Part shown: positions 1 through 4,684 of the stretch, piece by piece | Layout: each line of letters opens with the position of its first letter | Position numbering within the stretch: position 1 is the stretch's first letter | Source: Bacillota bacterium | Lineage (GTDB): Bacteria > Bacillota > Clostridia > Peptostreptococcales > Natronincolaceae | Assembly: GCA_023387935.1 (NCBI GenBank) | Contig: JAEWHG010000086.1 | Span: forward strand, 1-5,228 | Direction: 5' to 3' | DNA: 5,228 nucleotides | The notes under the pieces: model-generated | The model's input: only the letters and a program-made list of their open reading frames with translations | Database searches by the model: none | Told to the model about the DNA's origin: nothing | Translations under genes and position numbers: made by a program

Positions 1-1
1 C

Positions 2-43
2 CCTATAACAGTGGTATACTATTGTTATTAGGTTGTTTTTTTT
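2..43 (+). terminator. Intrinsic terminator of an upstream gene outside the window
   Basis: ATAACAGTGG (5-14) pairs with CTATTGTTAT (19-28) around a TATA loop, with two G-U pairs. The stem extends as CCT (2-4) with AGG (30-32), leaving T29 bulged. It is followed by TTG and eight T (36-43). This is the usual hairpin plus U-tract form. It probably ends the transcript of the gene before rqcP; in related genomes that gene is often an HU-type DNA-binding protein, but this cannot be seen here. If it acts as a terminator, rqcP needs read-through or a promoter very close by. Confidence 0.6.
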
Positions 44-45
44 AT

Positions 46-140
46 GACCTAACCCAATTTACGTAGTAAATTGCTGGTAGGTCAAACGCAATGAGCACCA
101 AATTTATGCGACGGTCAGGAGCAAATAAATTTGAGTTGCG
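46..140 (+). promoter_or_regulatory. Two-hairpin leader upstream of rqcP (candidate structured RNA)
   Basis: Two consecutive hairpins fill the space between the terminator and the rqcP ribosome binding site. Hairpin 1 (46-83) has outer arms GACCTA (46-51) and TAGGTC (78-83), and inner arms CAATTTAC (55-62) and GTAAATTG (66-73) around a GTA loop. Hairpin 2 (87-140) has outer arms CGCAA (87-91) and TTGCG (136-140), and inner arms CAAATTTAT (99-107) and ATAAATTTG (125-133) around a 17-base loop. I cannot assign it to a riboswitch or ribozyme class that I know. It could be a 5' UTR control element of rqcP or a small RNA. The pairing is visible directly; any function is inference. Confidence 0.35.
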
Positions 141-149
141 AAACTGCGG
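136..149 (+). repeat. TTRCGAARCTGCGG motif, copy 1
   Basis: TTGCGAAACTGCGG is followed by TATATGG. A close copy lies at 1558-1571 before yabP, matching at 12 of 14 bases with both differences being transitions. In each place the motif directly follows a possible hairpin and lies upstream of a gene. Copy 1 also contains the 3' outer arm of leader hairpin 2. The match may be chance. Confidence 0.3.
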
Positions 150-169
150 TATATGGAAGGAGGTAAAGT

Positions 170-412
170 ATGAGACTAGACAAATACTTAAAAAATTCAA
201 GAATTATTAAAAGAAGAACGATAGCAAAGGAAGCCTGCGAAGGTGGGAGAGTTTCCATTAATGGTAAAGTAGCCAAGCCCAGCACAGAGGTTGTAGTTGG
301 AGATATTATTGAGATTAGATTTGGAGATAAAACCTTAAAGGCAGAGATCACCAATATAGCGGACCATGTAACTAAAGACTCAGCTAAAGAAATGTTTGTT
401 ATTTTAGATTAA
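170..412 (+). CDS. rqcP: RqcP (YabO), S4-domain ribosome quality-control factor
   Basis: This 80-residue protein is one S4 RNA-binding domain and is close to full family length (86 residues in B. subtilis). Almost every conserved position is present: MRLDKYL at 1-7, KRRT at 14-17, GGRVSING at 25-32, AKPS at 35-38 and GD at 44-45. D4 and R16, which matter for function in B. subtilis RqcP, are both kept. By family knowledge, RqcP binds the obstructed 50S subunit carrying peptidyl-tRNA and works with RqcH, which adds C-terminal alanine tails to stalled chains for degradation. It acts in the cytoplasm. The ATG start is fixed by a strong ribosome binding site, GGAAGGAGG at 155-163, six bases upstream. 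It lies first in the visible operon, as in Bacillus, where it precedes yabP. A general heat-shock Hsp15-type S4 protein is the only close alternative, and the short length and context favour RqcP. Confidence 0.93.
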   Translation: MRLDKYLKNSRIIKRRTIAKEACEGGRVSINGKVAKPSTEVVVGDIIEIRFGDKTLKAEITNIADHVTKDSAKEMFVILD

Positions 413-449
413 ATTAATTATTTCCTAGGATGAAAGTAATCTTTAAGCT

Positions 450-480
450 GTATATATATATATACTCTGAAACATACTAA
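450..480 (+). promoter_or_regulatory. Weak sigma-E-like promoter before the spoIID-like gene
   Basis: CATACTAA (473-480) resembles the sigma-E -10 consensus CATACANT. The ATAT-rich tract around 450-458 could supply a poor -35 at 14-16 bases. A mother-cell promoter would suit a SpoIID-type protein. The -35 match is weak because it is only TA repeat, so this is a suggestion. No terminator is seen after rqcP, so read-through from rqcP is also possible. Confidence 0.2.
451..464. repeat. (TA)7 dinucleotide tract
   Basis: Seven TA units lie in the 96-base gap between rqcP and the spoIID-like gene. Such tracts melt easily and vary in length between strains. It ends in TATACT (461-466), which resembles a -10 box, but no -35 lies at the right distance. 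Confidence 0.7.
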
Positions 481-508
481 ACCTATAGTAAATGTTGAAG
501 GAGGATCT

Positions 509-1519
509 ATGTATATGTATAAAAAAATAAGCTTAATATTTGTAGTTATTTTACTTATAGTTTCATCCGTAGCATGCCAAACATCAGAAAAGCCTCAGAA
601 TAAGGATACAGATTTAAACAATGGTAATAATACAAAGAAAGTTGTAGAAAAACCACCTATTCCAGAGGCCATTAGTCAAGGAGAAAATAAGGAGCCTAGA
701 CTTAAAGTTTATCTTACAGAAGGACAAAGAGTGGAGGAAATGAATTTCGAAGATTACGTTGTTGGCGTATTAGCTGGAGAAATGAGCAACGATTTTCCAA
801 TGGAAGCTTTAGAGGCACAAGCCATATTAGCAAGAACCTTCGTTATGGAGTTTATTACAGAAAAGGGCCAATCTAAATACGAGGGCGCACATGTTTCTAC
901 AGATATAGAAGAAGCACAGGCTTGGAATGCTAAGGAAGTTAACGAAAAAGTCACAAAGGCTGTTGCTAATACTAGAGGACAGGTATTGTTGCACAATGGG
1001 AAATATGTTAAATCATGGTTTCATGCTCATGCAGGAGGTATGACAGCTACAGCTAAGGTAGGATTAGGGTATGAGGAAGAAGAGCCGCCGTATATCCAAG
1101 CAGTAGAATCTCCAGACTCTAAGGAAGCGCCATCAGAGGATGCCAACTGGACAGCAACATTTTCCAAAGGTGAAATACAAGCGGCTATGCAAAAAGTAGG
1201 CAAAAAACCAGTAGATTTTAATAACATAGAAATAGTAGATAAAGGGCCTTCAGGTAGAGCTGCAGAACTGAAAATAGGAGATCAAACAGTACAGGCAGCT
1301 ACATTTAGAGTAGCCCTAGATAGCACGAAAATGAAATCCACCAAGCTAGAATCCATATCAGTAGCAGGGGACAAAGTAACTATGGCTGGCACAGGCTATG
1401 GACATGGCGTTGGCATGAGCCAATGGGGAGCATACCAAATGGCTAAAGATGGAAAAAAATACAAGGATATTATTAACCACTACTTTAAAAATGTAGAAAT
1501 AGTTACTCTTTGGGAGTAG
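509..1519 (+). CDS. SpoIID/LytB-domain lipoprotein, likely peptidoglycan lytic enzyme
   Basis: The 336-residue protein starts with a lipoprotein signal: KK at 5-6, a hydrophobic stretch 7-18 and SSVAC with the lipidated cysteine at 23. A polar linker (about 24-62) follows, then the SpoIID domain. Conserved marks are the DYVVGVLAGEM segment (82-92), where E91 aligns with the catalytic glutamate of SpoIID, EALEAQAILART (99-110), a HAHAGGMTATAK segment (172-183), and GYGHGVGMSQWGA (296-308). Family members cut glycan strands lacking stem peptides during engulfment. Canonical SpoIID carries an ST(C/S)GG-type motif where this one has AHAGG, and the mature protein has no cysteine besides C23, so it is probably a paralogue rather than SpoIID itself. 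The site AAGGAGG (498-504) lies 4 bases from ATG 509 and 10 from ATG 515, so the start could be either. It would act outside the membrane, or in the intermembrane space of the sporangium. Confidence 0.85.
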   Translation: MYMYKKISLIFVVILLIVSSVACQTSEKPQNKDTDLNNGNNTKKVVEKPPIPEAISQGENKEPRLKVYLTEGQRVEEMNFEDYVVGVLAGEMSNDFPMEALEAQAILARTFVMEFITEKGQSKYEGAHVSTDIEEAQAWNAKEVNEKVTKAVANTRGQVLLHNGKYVKSWFHAHAGGMTATAKVGLGYEEEEPPYIQAVESPDSKEAPSEDANWTATFSKGEIQAAMQKVGKKPVDFNNIEIVDKGPSGRAAELKIGDQTVQAATFRVALDSTKMKSTKLESISVAGDKVTMAGTGYGHGVGMSQWGAYQMAKDGKKYKDIINHYFKNVEIVTLWE

Positions 1520-1557
1520 TAATTTTATAATGCCACTATTTTAAAGTGTAGTAATAG

Positions 1558-1571
1558 TTACGAAGCTGCGG
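1558..1571 (+). repeat. TTRCGAARCTGCGG motif, copy 2
   Basis: TTACGAAGCTGCGG, followed by AAATATACGG, lies in the 125-base gap between the spoIID-like gene and yabP. It directly overlaps the end of a six-bp inverted repeat, ACTATT (1535-1540) and AATAGT (1553-1558). It is the partner of copy 1 at 136-149. A GATAAT box (1607-1612) further on has no good -35, so no promoter can be named in this gap. Confidence 0.3.
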
Positions 1572-1644
1572 AAATATACGGTTCTAAACTATCTTTCTTG
1601 TTCATAGATAATAAGTACAGGACTAAGAATGGGAAGGTGGTATT

Positions 1645-1935
1645 TTGGAAGATAGAAAAGTAAACAGAACAAAAAATCATAGCATGATACTAGAAAATAG
1701 AGAAAAACTCAATATTTCAGGTGTTGAGCATGTAAATAGCTTTAATAGTGAAATTGTAGTACTAGAAACCGTAGCAGGTGTACTAACTATTAAAGGGGAA
1801 GAACTAGATATTAATAAGCTAAATGTAGATGACGGCAATGTATCAGTTAGTGGCACCATATATACATTAAATTATAGTGACAGAGAAAGCTTTGGCGCCA
1901 AAGGCGCAGGATTTTTAGGCAGAATGTTCAAATAA
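1645..1935 (+). CDS. yabP: YabP sporulation protein
   Basis: The 96-residue protein matches the YabP/YqfC family across nearly its whole length (B. subtilis YabP is about 100 residues). The hallmark block runs from LENREKLNISGVEHV (16-30) through the EIVVLET strand (36-42), LTIKGEELDINKLNVDDG (47-64) and the VSGTIYTLNYSD end (68-79). The tail is short, glycine-rich and basic (GAKGAGFLGRMFK). It has no signal peptide or membrane segment and is probably an all-beta protein of the mother cell. Family members are expressed under sigma-E during sporulation, and their biochemical role is not known to me. The start is TTG: GGAAGGTGG at 1632-1640 sits four bases before it, and the N-terminus then matches the family. 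It lies 125 bases after the spoIID-like gene with no terminator between, so the two may be co-transcribed. Confidence 0.92.
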   Translation: MEDRKVNRTKNHSMILENREKLNISGVEHVNSFNSEIVVLETVAGVLTIKGEELDINKLNVDDGNVSVSGTIYTLNYSDRESFGAKGAGFLGRMFK

Positions 1936-1947
1936 CTAAGAAATATA

Positions 1948-2003
1948 GGGATTGGTCAAATGGATGAAGAAATATAACCATTTTACCGATCCTCGTTGTT
2001 TTT
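1948..2003 (+). terminator. Intrinsic terminator after yabP
   Basis: GGATTGGTCAAATGG (1949-1963) pairs with CCATTTTACCGATCC (1978-1992), with one G-U pair and one mismatch, around a 14-base loop. An interrupted T-run, TCGTTGTTTTT (1993-2003), follows. The stem is long and stable, but the T-run is imperfect, so termination may be partial. It separates yabP from yabQ, which are usually adjacent sporulation genes. Confidence 0.6.
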
Positions 2004-2009
2004 GGGCAC

Positions 2010-2037
2010 TTGAAATTTTATTTTATGATACTATAAG
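2010..2037 (+). promoter_or_regulatory. Candidate sigma-A promoter for yabQ-divIC
   Basis: TTGAAA (2010-2015) and TATAAG (2032-2037) are each one base off consensus and are 16 bases apart. The pair begins a few bases after the yabP terminator, as expected for a new transcription unit. A TGTCGA core (2046-2051), like the centre of a Spo0A box, lies just past the predicted start point, but its flanks match poorly. Confidence 0.4.
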
Positions 2038-2079
2038 GTCGTCAATGTCGAGACTTATATTTGTAAATGACTAAAATTA

Positions 2080-2093
2080 TTGTCACCTGACAA
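2080..2093. promoter_or_regulatory. Perfect palindrome, operator-like, before yabQ
   Basis: TTGTCA-CC-TGACAA is a perfect inverted repeat with a two-base centre. It overlaps the CTGACA -35-like box at 2087-2092. Size and symmetry suit a site for a dimeric regulator. The regulator cannot be named from the sequence. As an RNA the loop would be too tight for a stable hairpin, which favours a DNA site. Confidence 0.4.
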
Positions 2094-2116
2094 GTTGTAT
2101 CTACATACTATATAAA
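2087..2116 (+). promoter_or_regulatory. Second candidate promoter close to yabQ
   Basis: CTGACA (2087-2092) is followed after 18 bases by TATAAA (2111-2116), or after 16 bases by TATATA (2109-2114), giving a fair sigma-A promoter. Within it, CATACTAT (2104-2111) resembles a sigma-E -10 box, the form known for yabQ control in B. subtilis, but no sigma-E -35 lies at the right distance. The sequence does not decide between the two. Confidence 0.35.
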
Positions 2117-2151
2117 TATCAAGCAATACTAACTTGTTCGAGGTGATTAAA

Positions 2152-2664
2152 TTGAATATATATTCCACGCTTCAAGAAAGCTACATACTACTTGCTACCA
2201 TGTATGGGGGCATAATAATAGGATTTATATATGATTTATACCGCATATTTAGAGGACTTCTTCGTCCGAAGAAAATAGCCACAATGATACAGGATCTTAT
2301 ATTCTGGTGCCTAATTTCCATTGTAGCCTTTTATGTCCTCGTATTTAGTAATCAAGGCGCAATCCGCTTTTACAACTTTTTAGGCTTTATATTAGGAGCC
2401 ATACTATACCAAAGCATATTAAGTAAGTTCGTAATAAAAGGCTTAACATTTTTATTAAGAATGCTGAAAAACTTTATTTATGATCTATATCAGATACTTA
2501 AATATCCATTTAGTGTCGCATTATGTATAATTGTAGGACCATGTTCTTATTGTAAAAAAAAAGCAGAGCCTATATACTATAAAGCAAGGAGAGTTAGTAG
2601 GTTGCCAGCGAATATAGCGAAAGATACTAAAAAGACACTTGTAACATATTTTAAGAAAAAGTAG
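2152..2664 (+). CDS. yabQ: YabQ, spore cortex membrane protein
   Basis: This 170-residue integral membrane protein has hydrophobic segments at about 10-27, 48-66 and 72-91, a less certain one near 118-130, and a strongly basic C-terminal tail. The early GFIYDLYRIFRG stretch (24-35), just after the first membrane segment, is typical of the YabQ family. In B. subtilis YabQ is needed for spore cortex formation and sits in the membranes around the forespore. The start is TTG at 2152, chosen because GAGGTGAT (2140-2147) matches the anti-Shine-Dalgarno sequence well and ends the right distance away. An in-frame TTG at 2134 lies upstream of this site and is not supported. Odd points are three cysteines near the last hydrophobic stretch (C125, C131, C134, the last two a CxxC) and a run of nine A at 2554-2562. 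divIC follows after 22 bases, so the two are probably co-transcribed. Confidence 0.9.
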   Translation: MNIYSTLQESYILLATMYGGIIIGFIYDLYRIFRGLLRPKKIATMIQDLIFWCLISIVAFYVLVFSNQGAIRFYNFLGFILGAILYQSILSKFVIKGLTFLLRMLKNFIYDLYQILKYPFSVALCIIVGPCSYCKKKAEPIYYKARRVSRLPANIAKDTKKTLVTYFKKK

Positions 2665-2686
2665 CTTTATAGGAGGGAGCATCTTT

Positions 2687-2989
2687 ATGGGAAAATCTAA
2701 AAGGAGAATAAACTATAGTAAATTAATATATAGGGCAATACTTGTTATTGCTATTACTTACGTTGCTTATACCTTTTACGATCAGCACAAAGAGATGCAG
2801 TATTTAATATCTATGGAGCAAGAGCTAACTAAAGAACTAGAACATATACAGGATGATGTAGACTCTCTTAAACATCAAATAGAGAATAGTAATACAGATG
2901 AGCATATAGAAAAAATTGCTCGCGAACATTTAAAAATGGTAAAAAAAGGTGAAATGATTTTTTTAGATCTAGGGAATAGTTCTAAATAA
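2687..2989 (+). CDS. divIC: DivIC/FtsB-family septum formation initiator
   Basis: The 100-residue bitopic protein has a basic cytoplasmic N-terminus (KSKRR), one membrane segment at about 14-30 and a coiled-coil region at about 36-68. It ends with the conserved IEKIAREHLKMVKKGEMIF signature (74-92) of the FtsB/DivIC family. DivIC pairs with FtsL and DivIB (FtsQ) in the divisome and helps activate septal wall synthesis, and in sporulation it also serves the polar septum. The ATG start has AGGAGGG (2671-2677) nine bases upstream. The gene sits 22 bases after yabQ and before yabR, which is the classical divIC position, and this separates it from FtsL, which normally lies in the dcw cluster. With no terminator or clear promoter before it, its expression probably depends on the promoters upstream of yabQ. 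Confidence 0.93.
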   Translation: MGKSKRRINYSKLIYRAILVIAITYVAYTFYDQHKEMQYLISMEQELTKELEHIQDDVDSLKHQIENSNTDEHIEKIAREHLKMVKKGEMIFLDLGNSSK

Positions 2990-2994
2990 ATAGG

Positions 2995-3023
2995 TATACC
3001 TTTTAACAAGTCTGTGTTATAAT
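2995..3023 (+). promoter_or_regulatory. Extended -10 promoter for yabR
   Basis: A perfect TATAAT (3018-3023) is preceded by TG at 3015-3016, giving TGNTATAAT, the extended -10 form. The -35 region TATACC (2995-3000), at a 17-base spacing, is poor, as is common with extended -10 promoters. This gives yabR a vegetative promoter separate from yabQ-divIC. An eight-base palindrome, GGTATACC (2993-3000), overlaps the -35 position. Confidence 0.6.
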
Positions 3024-3066
3024 ATATTTCGAATATACACGTATTTTGAAGGAGGATTTTATATTT

Positions 3067-3492
3067 ATGCCGGCACAGGTAGGAGCAATATTAGATGGCA
3101 CAGTTTCAGGTATTACAAACTTTGGTGCCTTTATTGATCTAGGAGAAGGAAAAACAGGGTTAGTACACATTTCTGAGGTAGCAGATGATTATGTAAAAAA
3201 CATTCATGATTATCTAAAAACACAGCAGAAGGTTAAAGTAAAGGTGCTATCAATTGAAGCTAATGGAAAAATAAGCTTATCTATTAAACAAGCAGCCTTA
3301 CCTAAAAAGAAAAGCGTAAAGCCTGCATCTGTAGAATGGAGTAATCCAGCAGAAAAACAACCAGTAATGTCATTTGAAGATAAACTAAGCAGGTTTTTAA
3401 AAGATAGCGAAGAAAAAATTTCTACAATCAAATCAAAGGGTAAAGATGGTAGACGTGGCAATGGCTACAGTGGTAAAAAATCAAGAGACTAA
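3067..3492 (+). CDS. yabR: YabR-type S1 RNA-binding protein
   Basis: The 141-residue protein opens with one S1 (OB-fold) RNA-binding domain at about residues 5-75. Its marks are VGAILDGTVSGITNFGAFI (5-23), KTGLVHISEVAD (29-40) and KISLSIKQ (68-75). A linker and a FEDKLSRFLKDSEEKI helix (103-118) follow, then a basic, glycine-rich tail (about 122-141) that could add RNA or ribosome contact. The family is related to polynucleotide phosphorylase S1 domains and B. subtilis YabR/YugI. These proteins are thought to bind RNA or ribosomes, and the exact role is not established. ATG 3067 is chosen because the family starts MP.VG and AAGGAGG (3049-3055) lies upstream, though its 11-base spacing is rather long. 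The in-frame TTG at 3046 overlaps that site and is unlikely. The gene has its own promoter before it and a strong terminator after it. Confidence 0.9.
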   Translation: MPAQVGAILDGTVSGITNFGAFIDLGEGKTGLVHISEVADDYVKNIHDYLKTQQKVKVKVLSIEANGKISLSIKQAALPKKKSVKPASVEWSNPAEKQPVMSFEDKLSRFLKDSEEKISTIKSKGKDGRRGNGYSGKKSRD

Positions 3493-3499
3493 TAAATTC

Positions 3500-3524
3500 A
3501 ACCAGGGGGAACCCTGGTTTTTTT
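3500..3524 (+). terminator. Strong intrinsic terminator after yabR
   Basis: AACCAGGG (3500-3507) pairs perfectly with CCCTGGTT (3512-3519) around a GGAA tetraloop of the stable GNRA class. It is followed by an unbroken T-run that, with the end of the stem, spans 3518-3524. It closes the yabR transcript eight bases after the stop codon. Confidence 0.95.
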
Positions 3525-3551
3525 GCATATAGAATAGAAAGGATGATAAAA

Positions 3552-4526
3552 ATGAAAAAATATGCAGCTATAGACATCGGCACCAACTCCATGCGACTAC
3601 TACTTGCAGATATAGAAGATGGAAAAATAATTAAAAGAATAAAATATATAAATCCTACTCGTATAGGTAGCTCGGTAGACAAAAATAAGCGAATCAGTGA
3701 AGAAGGAATCGTAAGAAATATAGAAGCCTTCAGTAATTTTATTCTTCAGGCAAAAAAGCAGGGTGCGGAAAATATTGTAGCCATAGCTACAAGTGCCGTT
3801 AGAGATGCAGCAAACGGTAATGAGTTTATACAAAGAGCCTACGAGAAAACAGGAGTAAATATACAAATAATAAGTGGAGAAGAAGAAGCGACCCTAGGCT
3901 ACCAGGGAGTATTAATAGGACTAGATACGAAAGACAGTAAAGAGGTGTTGGAGAAATCTCAAGAAAATAAAGAAGATTTGTCACCACGTCTTACATTAGT
4001 AATCGACATAGGCGGAGGAAGCACAGAGCTTATACTAGGACAAGAACAAAATTTAGAAAAGGTCATAAGCCTAAACCTAGGTGCAGTACGAATGACAGAA
4101 CGTCACATCACTACAGATCCTATTCATAAAGACGAATATAACCAAATGGAAGCAGACATATATCAAATATCCAAAGAAACAATAGAGCAAATAAATAAAA
4201 ACCAAGAAAGACCGACTCTAATAGGCATAGGCGGAACAATAACGACCCTTGCTGCCCTCAACCAACAATTAGAACCATACGATTCAGGTAAAGTTCATAA
4301 TTACAAACTAACCCTAGAGGATATAACTACTTTAAAAGAAAAACTGTTAGCATTAACAGTAGAAGAAATAAAGAGCCTAAAAGGAATTCATCCAAAACGA
4401 GCAGATATCATTACAGCAGGTGCTACGATACTTCATACAATAATGCACAACCTAGATCTATATGAAATAAACGTTAGTGAATATGACAATTTAGAAGGAT
4501 TATTCTTCAAAAACTTTTCCCTATAG
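3552..4526 (+). CDS. ppx: Ppx/GppA family phosphatase (exopolyphosphatase or pppGpp hydrolase)
   Basis: This 324-residue protein is the two-lobed, actin-like core of the Ppx/GppA family, without the C-terminal HD-type domain of the roughly 500-residue E. coli enzymes. Motifs in order are AAIDIGTNSMRLLLADI (5-21, first phosphate loop), ATSAVRDAANG (79-89), SGEEEATLGYQG (108-119, likely catalytic glutamates), VIDIGGGSTELILG (150-163, second phosphate loop), GIGGTITTLAA (225-235) and HPKRADIITAG (280-290). Members cut terminal phosphate from polyphosphate or convert pppGpp to ppGpp, and the sequence alone does not settle which. About 15-20 charged extra residues lie between 122 and 146. The end motif VSEYDNLEG (308-316) differs from the common VSDxGLREG. 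ATG 3552 fits AAAGGA at 3538-3543; the in-frame ATG 3543 overlaps that site. It follows a strong terminator, so it needs leaky read-through or a promoter not clearly visible here. Confidence 0.9.
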   Translation: MKKYAAIDIGTNSMRLLLADIEDGKIIKRIKYINPTRIGSSVDKNKRISEEGIVRNIEAFSNFILQAKKQGAENIVAIATSAVRDAANGNEFIQRAYEKTGVNIQIISGEEEATLGYQGVLIGLDTKDSKEVLEKSQENKEDLSPRLTLVIDIGGGSTELILGQEQNLEKVISLNLGAVRMTERHITTDPIHKDEYNQMEADIYQISKETIEQINKNQERPTLIGIGGTITTLAALNQQLEPYDSGKVHNYKLTLEDITTLKEKLLALTVEEIKSLKGIHPKRADIITAGATILHTIMHNLDLYEINVSEYDNLEGLFFKNFSL

Positions 4527-4620
4527 CACTACAGTTATCAGCAAATAACTACGGCTGCAAAAACAAAAACCATATATATAGTGCATATAATCTGCCTAAC
4601 ACACAACATATTTGAAATAA

Positions 4621-4629
4621 TTTGTCAAA
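4621..4629 (+). promoter_or_regulatory. Spo0A box-like site, distal
   Basis: TTTGTCAAA matches the Spo0A consensus TTTGTCGAA at eight of nine bases. It lies about 95 bases before the likely spoIIE start point. A weaker related site, CGTGTCAAA (4642-4650), follows 21 bases later, about two helical turns, placing both on the same face of the DNA. Confidence 0.45.
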
Positions 4630-4675
4630 ACCAATACGATACGTGTCAAAAACTTTCTACTGCTTGTCCACCAAG

Positions 4676-4684
4676 TACGACAAA
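4676..4684 (-). promoter_or_regulatory. Spo0A box-like site, proximal
   Basis: Read on the minus strand this is TTTGTCGTA, eight of nine bases of the Spo0A box. It overlaps the weak -35 of the candidate spoIIE promoter, which is how Spo0A activates spoIIE-type promoters in Bacillus. Confidence 0.5.

Noticed and set aside
15..20. TATACT as a -10 box for rqcP
   Set aside because: It falls in the loop of a good terminator hairpin, and any -35 would lie outside the window, so it cannot be judged.
136..149. CGAAAC near the end of the leader, as in hammerhead ribozymes
   Set aside because: The required CUGAUGA core is absent and the stems are not arranged as in a hammerhead.
91..210. A 39-codon open frame starting ATG 91 and overlapping the start of rqcP
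   Set aside because: It has only a weak ribosome binding site, overlaps the folded leader and the rqcP start, and its peptide resembles nothing I recognise.
754..996. Minus-strand open frames at 115-354, 754-996, 1027-1227, 1677-1859, 3210-3461, 3428-3682, 3600-3866 and 4737-4919
   Set aside because: They lie opposite well-recognised + strand genes (or overlap the start of spoIIE), have no credible ribosome binding or family motifs, and are shadows of the coding strand.
1603..1612. CATAGATAAT as a sigma-E or sigma-A -10 for yabP
   Set aside because: No matching -35 lies at an acceptable distance for either sigma factor.
2134..2151. Longer YabQ start at TTG 2134
   Set aside because: The strong ribosome binding site at 2140-2147 lies after this codon and points to TTG 2152.
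3046..3066. Longer YabR start at TTG 3046
   Set aside because: It overlaps the ribosome binding site, and the family begins at the MP.VG found at 3067.
3543..3551. Longer Ppx start at ATG 3543
   Set aside because: It overlaps the AAAGGA ribosome binding site, and family members begin just before the DIGTNS motif, as with ATG 3552.
4533..4550. AGTTAT/ATAACT hairpin after ppx as a terminator
   Set aside because: The stem is only six AT-rich pairs and is followed by an A-rich stretch, not a T-run.
4586..4591. Perfect TATAAT in the gap before spoIIE
   Set aside because: No -35 or extended -10 accompanies it, and such AT-rich matches are expected by chance.
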